A stretch of 64,000 nt of DNA from Pseudobutyrivibrio ruminis DSM 9787 (GTDB taxonomy: Bacteria > Bacillota > Clostridia > Lachnospirales > Lachnospiraceae), in assembly GCF_900218035.1 (NCBI RefSeq), contig NZ_OBMR01000006.1, forward strand, positions 1 to 64,000, written 5' to 3'. The notes under the pieces are model-generated. The model was given only the letters and a program-made list of their open reading frames with translations. It made no database searches and was not told where the DNA came from. Positions 59,413-64,000 of this stretch are shown here, one piece after another. A program made the position numbers and the translations under genes. Numbering within the stretch: position 1 is the first letter of the stretch; every line of letters starts with the position of its first letter.

Positions 59413-60705
59413 CTATTCTACTGGTTGAGTGATTCCTGCTACTGCATCATCAAGAACTTCCTGACTTACTTTGCCGTCGAGGATGTTCTTTCCAAGTGAC
59501 TCTGCTGGTGTCCAGTAGTTGCTGCCAACTCTCTGAAGCTCTGCGAATTCTGACTGAGCTGCAAGTGCATCAAGTGCTGGAGATGAAGCTTCTTTAAGTG
59601 CCTCTGTGTTTGAAGGGCCTTCGCCTGTAGCTGCGTATACAGCTTCCTGTGTCTCAGCGTTTGTAAGGTACTCAGCAAGAAGCATTGACCAACCTGTGTT
59701 CTCTGCGTATGCGTTAACACCTACATATTTGTATCCAGAGTATGAAGCCATCTGCTTGTCTTCGCCGTTAACCTGGAATGTTGGAAGCTTTGTTGCTGCA
59801 TAGCCATCGCCATAAGCCTCTGAGAATGCATTAACATTCCATGTACCAGAAACGTATGCTACAACCTTGCCATCGTTGAGGTTTGCAAGAAGATCATCGT
59901 TGCCATAGCTCTTGAATGCACTTGAAGATGCGATGCTCTGAAGTGATTCTGCAGCTGCAAGACCTGTCTCAGAGTTCCAGTCGCAGTTGTTTGACTGATC
60001 TTCATTTTCTGTAAGTGTACATCCAGCGCCCTGGAAGATACCGTATAGATACCAGCCGTTTGCTACTTCGAAACCAACTTCCTTGCCAAGCTCCTCAGCC
60101 TTAGCTGTAAGTGCTTCCCAAGAAGCTACATCTTCCTCTGAAAGCTGTGTTGAATCATAGTATAAGAAATAACCGTTTGATGCTGTGAATGGATAGCCAT
60201 ACTGCTTGCCATCGTACTGTCCAGCCTCAACTGTTGCTGGTGTGTCTGTTTCGTTCATGTCATATGTGTACTGAGCTGCTACTTCGTTAAGAGCGCCTGC
60301 CTTAACAAGTGCCTCAAGCTGATCGTCTGGGAATACATAAACATCAGCTGCTGCCTCAACATCCTCAAGTACACGATCCTTCATATCAGCTTCTGATACG
60401 GCACCGATTGTGATATTAAAATCTACATCGGGATACTCAGCTTCGAAAGCGTCGCAACGCTCTTTCATAACTGTCTGATATTCCTCTGTCTCTGAGCACC
60501 AAAGCTCGATGTTTACTGTGCCTTCTGTTGCAGCGATAAGATTTGCGATAGCATCCTCAGATGATGCTTCCTCTGTAGCTTCTGTAGATTCCTCTGTTGT
60601 TGAACCTGTCTCAGCTGTAGTCTCTTCTGCTGCGCCCCCGCATCCAACAAAAGCTGATGTAGCCATTGCTGAAACAAGAAGTGCTGATAATAACTTCTTC
60701 TTCAT
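59413..60705 (-). CDS. Extracellular sugar-binding lipoprotein, MalE type
   Basis: A 430-residue binding protein of cluster 1. Lipoprotein signal MKKKLLSALLVSAMATSAFVGC ends in the lipobox with Cys22. A Ser/Thr/Glu-rich linker (residues 27-52) leads into the folded domain: VNIELWCSETEEYQTVMKERCDAFEAEYPDVDFNITIG, ADVYVFPDDQLEALVKAGALNEVA, YGYPFTASNGYFLYYD and KMASYSGYKYVGVNAYAENTGWSMLLAEYL. These fit maltose/maltodextrin binding proteins. The gene follows a LacI-type gene and a promoter with a LacI-type operator at 60765-60780. ATG 60705. Confidence 0.93.
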   Translation of the reverse strand: MKKKLLSALLVSAMATSAFVGCGGAAEETTAETGSTTEESTEATEEASSEDAIANLIAATEGTVNIELWCSETEEYQTVMKERCDAFEAEYPDVDFNITIGAVSEADMKDRVLEDVEAAADVYVFPDDQLEALVKAGALNEVAAQYTYDMNETDTPATVEAGQYDGKQYGYPFTASNGYFLYYDSTQLSEEDVASWEALTAKAEELGKEVGFEVANGWYLYGIFQGAGCTLTENEDQSNNCDWNSETGLAAAESLQSIASSSAFKSYGNDDLLANLNDGKVVAYVSGTWNVNAFSEAYGDGYAATKLPTFQVNGEDKQMASYSGYKYVGVNAYAENTGWSMLLAEYLTNAETQEAVYAATGEGPSNTEALKEASSPALDALAAQSEFAELQRVGSNYWTPAESLGKNILDGKVSQEVLDDAVAGITQPVE

Positions 60706-60764
60706 TAACCTCTGCCTCCATTTTCTTCATTTTCTTCTCTTTTTTATACTCTTCGATTGTGAAA

Positions 60765-60780
60765 TTGCGCAATCGGTTGT
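60765..60780. promoter_or_regulatory. LacI-type operator downstream of the malE-type promoter
   Basis: On the minus strand ACAACCGATTGCGCAA. The core CAACCG(A/T)TTGC is shared with the site at 61911-61926 upstream of the lacI gene. It lies just after the predicted transcription start, so bound repressor would block transcription. Confidence 0.65.
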
Positions 60781-60792
60781 TCTACATACATA

Positions 60793-60821
60793 ATCGTAAT
60801 GCTTCTGTCGTTTTTCGTCAA
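60793..60821 (-). promoter_or_regulatory. Promoter of the sugar importer operon
   Basis: Minus-strand TTGACG (60816-60821) and TACGAT (60793-60798) with a 17-base spacer, 88 bases before the binding-protein start. Confidence 0.7.
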
Positions 60822-60866
60822 TTAAGCATTTCCGACAACTATTTTATGACATTTTTGTGAATATTA

Positions 60867-61856
60867 CTAATTTGTACTGTCTCGCATTTGGATATTAAAG
60901 TCGGAAAGTGTGAGATTTGTGACATCTTCTCCATCAAGGTTGCGCATAAGCATAGACAAGCCCTCAGCCCCCAGCTTCTTTGCGTCGAAGTACAAGCTGG
61001 TGATGGATGGTTTTGATGTAGATAGTAAATTTGAATCGTAAAAGCTGCACAGCTTAATGTCCTCTGGAACAGATAAACCATCGTTGTGCAGACAATTTAG
61101 AACTGAATTGCAAAGCATGTCATCCATGCAAACAATGCACTCGGCCCCCTCTGAAATAGCAGTCTTCAAGACTTTGTCCATGCGGTCGCTTTTGTGCATA
61201 TTTAGATAAATCTGATTTTCATCAGCCTTCATTCCACGATTAATAAAGCCCTGACGGAAACCTGCCAAACGGCTGTGAGTAACGTTGATATTTTCGCCAC
61301 CACCAATAAGGGCCATACGAGTGATGCCCTTGTCGATAAGTGTTTCAATCATGCGTGTGGCTGCCCCCTCATTATCATGATCGATGAAAGGAACACCTGG
61401 CTCCATTGGGTCTCCCACTACGAGGTATGGAATTGCTGCATCTTTTAGGAAATTGATAACTTTAGAATCCTGCTCGCAACGGCTGACCATTACAGCGTCG
61501 ATTTTTTTGTTGCGCACTGCGTGCTTCAACGCTGAAATGCCGTCGTTATCTGCAAGAATGATAAGAACGTCGTATTCGTATTCCATGGCTCTGTCGCAGA
61601 CACCTGTCATGAGAGTCTGGAAATATGGCATCTCGCCGAGAGCTGAATCGGCAGGAAAAACCAGCCCCACATTGAATGTGCGGCTAGCTGCCAAAGACCT
61701 GGCAACGGCGCTAGGTCTGTAATTTATTTCTTTTATGAAGGCGTTTACCTTTGCCCTGGTTTCCTCGGAAATTCTGCCTTTGCCAGAGATAGCTCTGGAT
61801 ACTGTTGTTTTGGAAAGCCCCAATTCTTTTGCTATTTTATCTAATGTATAACCCAT
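60867..61856 (-). CDS. LacI-family transcriptional regulator
   Basis: A 329-residue repressor. The DNA-binding domain YTLDKIAKELGLSKTTVSRAISGKGRISEETRAKVNAFIKEINYRPSAVARSLA is complete, followed by a periplasmic-binding-protein-like sensor domain (FNVGLVFPADSALGEMPYFQTLMTGVCDRAMEYEYDVLII; VDDML-type ALIGGGENINVTHSRLAGFRQGF). It likely represses the adjacent importer and itself, as similar operators lie before both genes; the inducer would be the imported sugar. Start ATG 61856 is preceded by GGGGGAAAC. Confidence 0.93.
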   Translation of the reverse strand: MGYTLDKIAKELGLSKTTVSRAISGKGRISEETRAKVNAFIKEINYRPSAVARSLAASRTFNVGLVFPADSALGEMPYFQTLMTGVCDRAMEYEYDVLIILADNDGISALKHAVRNKKIDAVMVSRCEQDSKVINFLKDAAIPYLVVGDPMEPGVPFIDHDNEGAATRMIETLIDKGITRMALIGGGENINVTHSRLAGFRQGFINRGMKADENQIYLNMHKSDRMDKVLKTAISEGAECIVCMDDMLCNSVLNCLHNDGLSVPEDIKLCSFYDSNLLSTSKPSITSLYFDAKKLGAEGLSMLMRNLDGEDVTNLTLSDFNIQMRDSTN

Positions 61857-61910
61857 AGTTTCCCCCTAATACTGTGGTCTTCTATCAAGCTATCACAATA
61901 GAATCGGTTT

Positions 61911-61926
61911 TGCAAACGGTTGCGCA
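61911..61926. promoter_or_regulatory. LacI-type operator upstream of the lacI gene
   Basis: TGCAAACGGTTGCGCA, a near-palindrome around a central CG; minus strand TGCGCAACCGTTTGCA. It is 55 bases before the lacI start and overlaps the TTGCAA that could serve as -35, so autoregulation is likely. Confidence 0.65.
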
Positions 61927-62015
61927 CATTTTGTTAAATAGTAACAAAATTGGGTGCTGCTATTCGAACAATACGTCATAGCTTCTATTCTCTATTGCAA
62001 TTTATCATTTCAATA

Positions 62016-63002
62016 TTAAATTCGCATGGCTGCATAACCTACAGTCATTACATACATGAAGATCATTATCAGACCTTCTTTTCTCGTGATTTTTCTTTCG
62101 GTGAAGGCATAGCCCCAGGAGATGATTGTAATTACCAACAGTATCAGAAGGTCATATACTGAGGCGACGTTGACCGCTACAGGCGAGATTATCGCTGAGA
62201 CTCCGAGGATGAATAGCAGGTTGAAGATATTTGAGCCAAGGACATTTCCCAAGGCGATACCTAGCTGGCCTTTTCGGGTGGCGATGATGGAAGTGACCAG
62301 CTCAGGGAGGGATGTGCCGATGGCTACAATTGTAAGTCCTACTAAGGTTTCTGACATACCAGCCTGAAGGGCTAGCGTTTTGGCGCTGTATACTACAAGC
62401 TTGCCTCCGACGATTATCATGATAAGGCCTGCGATTATAAATACTGCACATTGCCTGTTGGAGTATGATCTGACACTGGACATGTCCTCCAGGGCACTAT
62501 TCTTTTCTTTCATGAGTATCCAGGCAACGTATAGGATGTATGAAAGTAAAAGTCCAGCTCCGCCAAGGCCTGAAATTGTTGCAACATTTTCTGTGACAAC
62601 AGGGCCAGTTGATTTGAAGTGGCTGATTATGGAAAATCCGCCAATCGCCACAAACACCGCCAGCGTTGACACTGCTGCAACTGTAAAGTCTCTTTTGATG
62701 ATTCCTTTCTCTACCACCAATGGGGACATTACAGCGCAGATACCAAGGATACCAAGCATATTGAACATATTGGAACCGATAATGTTGCTCAGTGCAATCT
62801 CGCTTGATTTTTCTGCAGCCGCTGTGACGCTGACGGCCAGCTCCGGAGCGCTGGTACCACAGGCCACTATCGTGAGTCCAATAATCAGTCCTGATACTTT
62901 AAAATTCTTCGCCAGTGCGGCGCTACCATCTACAAATTTGTTGGCGCCTAGCACGAGTAGCGCGAATCCTACTAATAAAATTAAAATTGTAATTATCATC
63001 AT
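62016..63002 (-). CDS. Calcium/sodium antiporter (YrbG-like CaCA)
   Basis: A 328-residue ion exchanger with ten spans and the two alpha-repeats of the family: GLTIVACGTSAPELAVSVTAAAEKSSEIALSNIIGSNMFNMLGILG and GLTIVAIGTSLPELVTSIIATRKGQLGIALGNVLGSNIFNLLFILG. These GTSxPE and GSNxFN motifs bind the ions. ATG 63002 is chosen because the frame upstream has only a TTG at 63023 and no ribosome site; a TATAAT box lies six bases before it, so the mRNA may be leaderless. No neighbour shares its operon. Confidence 0.92.
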   Translation of the reverse strand: MMIITILILLVGFALLVLGANKFVDGSAALAKNFKVSGLIIGLTIVACGTSAPELAVSVTAAAEKSSEIALSNIIGSNMFNMLGILGICAVMSPLVVEKGIIKRDFTVAAVSTLAVFVAIGGFSIISHFKSTGPVVTENVATISGLGGAGLLLSYILYVAWILMKEKNSALEDMSSVRSYSNRQCAVFIIAGLIMIIVGGKLVVYSAKTLALQAGMSETLVGLTIVAIGTSLPELVTSIIATRKGQLGIALGNVLGSNIFNLLFILGVSAIISPVAVNVASVYDLLILLVITIISWGYAFTERKITRKEGLIMIFMYVMTVGYAAMRI

Positions 63003-63008
63003 GCTGAC

Positions 63009-63014
63009 ATTATA
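63009..63014 (-). promoter_or_regulatory. -10 box placing the start site at the antiporter ATG
   Basis: Minus-strand TATAAT followed by GTCAGC and then ATG 63002. The predicted transcription start is the first base of the start codon or within a base of it; no Shine-Dalgarno sequence is present. Confidence 0.55.
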
Positions 63015-63131
63015 GAATGGCAAACTAAAGTTTATGTAAGATGTCTAAAATTAATTTCACTTTACATAGCTTATACCTGCCTAGTGCATATTTAACTTGT
63101 ATCTAATAACACTTTCATTGAGGAGGTTTTT

Positions 63132-63632
63132 ATGAACGAGGAATTAACTTGCCCACAGAAAATATTAAGATTTGTTCCTATGGTTGCTTTGCCGCTGATT
63201 GTTGGAGGAATCAGTGCATTACTTACAGGAAATGCCATGGATTCTTACCAAGTGATGATACAGCCGCCACTTGCGCCGCCGGCTTGGCTGTTTCCTATAG
63301 CCTGGACCATTCTTTATATACTGATGGGGCTCGGAAGCTATTTTTTGTTGCTTGCACCTGCAGATACTGCAGAAAAGAAAAGCGCCAAGTGTATAGCGAT
63401 GATAGTTTACTTCATCCAGCTATGCTTCAACTTTGTATGGTCGCTGATATTTTTCAACGCAGGCCAATATACACTAGCCTTCATTTGGCTGATGATCCTT
63501 TGGGTGATGATTATCGTGATGATATGGAAGACTTCTAAGGTATGCTGGAAAGCCACATTGATGTTTGTCCCTTATCTACTGTGGTGCACCTTTGCAGCTT
63601 ATTTAAATCTGATGATTGCAATATTGAATTAA
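63132..63632 (+). CDS. TspO/MBR-family membrane protein
   Basis: A 166-residue protein with five spans. Family landmarks: QPPLAPPAWLFPIAWTILYILMGLGSYF, LCFNFVWSLIFFNAGQYTLAF and PYLLWCTFAAYLNLMIAILN. TspO proteins bind porphyrins and related hydrophobic molecules in stress responses; the bacterial substrate is not settled. ATG 63132 follows GAGGAGG at good spacing. One of only two plus-strand genes, standing alone between divergent and convergent neighbours. Confidence 0.92.
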   Translation: MNEELTCPQKILRFVPMVALPLIVGGISALLTGNAMDSYQVMIQPPLAPPAWLFPIAWTILYILMGLGSYFLLLAPADTAEKKSAKCIAMIVYFIQLCFNFVWSLIFFNAGQYTLAFIWLMILWVMIIVMIWKTSKVCWKATLMFVPYLLWCTFAAYLNLMIAILN

Positions 63633-63637
63633 TTAAA

Positions 63638-63661
63638 AGTGGGAACCGTTTGGTTCCCACT
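63638..63661. terminator. Terminator between tspO and the convergent Panacea gene
   Basis: AGTGGGAACC/GGTTCCCACT perfect ten-base stem with GTTT loop. On the minus strand TTTTAATTAATT follows, so it ends the Panacea gene; it also lies six bases after the tspO stop. Confidence 0.85.
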
Positions 63662-63669
63662 ACCTTGTT

Positions 63670-64000
63670 CTAAAACTGAATTAATTCAGCCCAATTATAA
63701 TCTATTATTTCCCCATCCTTGGTCTTTTTATATGCCTCTTCTGCATGCATATAATCAACTACATCTTTCGTTTTCATCGTATCAAATTTCGTTATAACAG
63801 AATCAATAATGCTCTTCTCATCATTTGACAAAGTTTTTAAATCAAGCTTTTCGTTGTACATTATATGGTATCGCACATTATCATAATCCTCTGCAAGCTC
63901 TTCTTCGAAAACAACATTATCCAGTTGCAAAATAGCATCGTGACCTATTGGAAGCGCCCCCATATTTGCATGCTGATACACAAGACCTGTCAGAGATTTT
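63670..64000 (-). CDS. Panacea (DUF4065) domain protein, C-terminal 110 residues (cut by window edge)
   Basis: The frame is open to the right edge, with KSLTGLVYQHANMGALPIG as the first readable stretch. The sequence continues FEEELAEDYDNVRYHIMYNEKLDLKTLSNDEKSIIDSVITKFDTMKTKDVVDYMHAEEAYKKTKDGEIIDYNWAELIQF. The Y-x-H start, the late helix SNDEKSIIDSVITKF and the DYMHAEEAYKKT segment match the C-terminal half of Panacea/DUF4065 (SocA-like) domains. Panacea proteins are antitoxins in many toxin-antitoxin pairs; others are phage or mobile-element proteins. The partner would lie upstream, beyond the window. The start is outside the window. Confidence 0.75.
   Translation of the reverse strand, partial: KSLTGLVYQHANMGALPIGHDAILQLDNVVFEEELAEDYDNVRYHIMYNEKLDLKTLSNDEKSIIDSVITKFDTMKTKDVVDYMHAEEAYKKTKDGEIIDYNWAELIQF

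Noticed and set aside
62380-63015. Plus-strand 211-codon frame opposite the antiporter gene
   Set aside because: Antisense to conserved CaCA alpha-repeats; no ribosome site, composition unlike a real protein.

Overview
The window looks like chromosomal DNA of an anaerobic, low-to-moderate G+C Firmicute of the family Lachnospiraceae, most probably Butyrivibrio or Pseudobutyrivibrio. This is inferred from the gene families (VanW with cell-wall-type repeats, clostridial thymidine kinase, lipoprotein-dependent sugar ABC importer without its own ATPase, zinc-ribbon membrane protein), the strong AGGAGG ribosome sites and the codon habit. No rRNA or tRNA is present to confirm it. Nearly all genes lie on the minus strand; only the AraC regulator and TspO are on the plus strand.

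Layout. Positions 1-317 hold the end of an IS3-type insertion sequence. From 15.7 kb down to 0.35 kb runs a surface-polysaccharide locus: thymidine kinase, a GT-C-like membrane enzyme, an FkbH-type HAD protein, an export ABC permease, a glycerophosphodiesterase with its own promoter and terminator, the export ATPase, a small methyltransferase-like protein, a kinase/RgpF/HAD fusion, a double-domain GT2 and UDP-glucose dehydrogenase. From 15.8 to 25.2 kb follow a TPR-GGDEF protein, VanW, a small membrane protein, a 705-bp imperfect palindrome, glycogen phosphorylase, a divergent AraC regulator and a zinc-ribbon protein. From 25.2 to 30.9 kb an MBOAT/SGNH acylation pair is followed by an ABC exporter. 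MetY and superoxide dismutase lie at 31-33 kb, then an 849-bp non-coding block packed with palindromes.

From 33.9 to 41.1 kb is an operon for UDP-N-acetyl-L-fucosamine synthesis (CapF, CapG, CapE), a pair of half-size transporters, a MurJ-like flippase and a DegT aminotransferase. A chemoreceptor (41.3-43.3 kb) separates it from a second polysaccharide operon (43.4-53.2 kb): WbpM/CapD-like dehydratase, OafA-type acyltransferase, GtrB and GtrII-like glucosyltransferases, DUF4910 protein, AAC(3)-fold acyltransferase, acyl carrier protein and a second FkbH. Then come three membrane proteins (53.3-57.0 kb), a LacI-regulated maltose-type importer (57.1-61.9 kb), a Ca2+/Na+ exchanger, TspO, and the C-terminal part of a Panacea (DUF4065) protein cut by the right edge.

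How it works together: the window is dominated by envelope polysaccharide synthesis, acyl decoration and export. FkbH + ACP + AAC(3)-like + DUF4910 suggests an ACP-borne small acyl group (possibly glyceryl) being added to an amino sugar. The least explained signals are non-coding: the 705-bp palindrome with a two-hairpin tip next to glgP, the alternating 10-bp motif array upstream of sodA, and two related leader hairpins with compensatory base changes before the MBOAT and capG genes.
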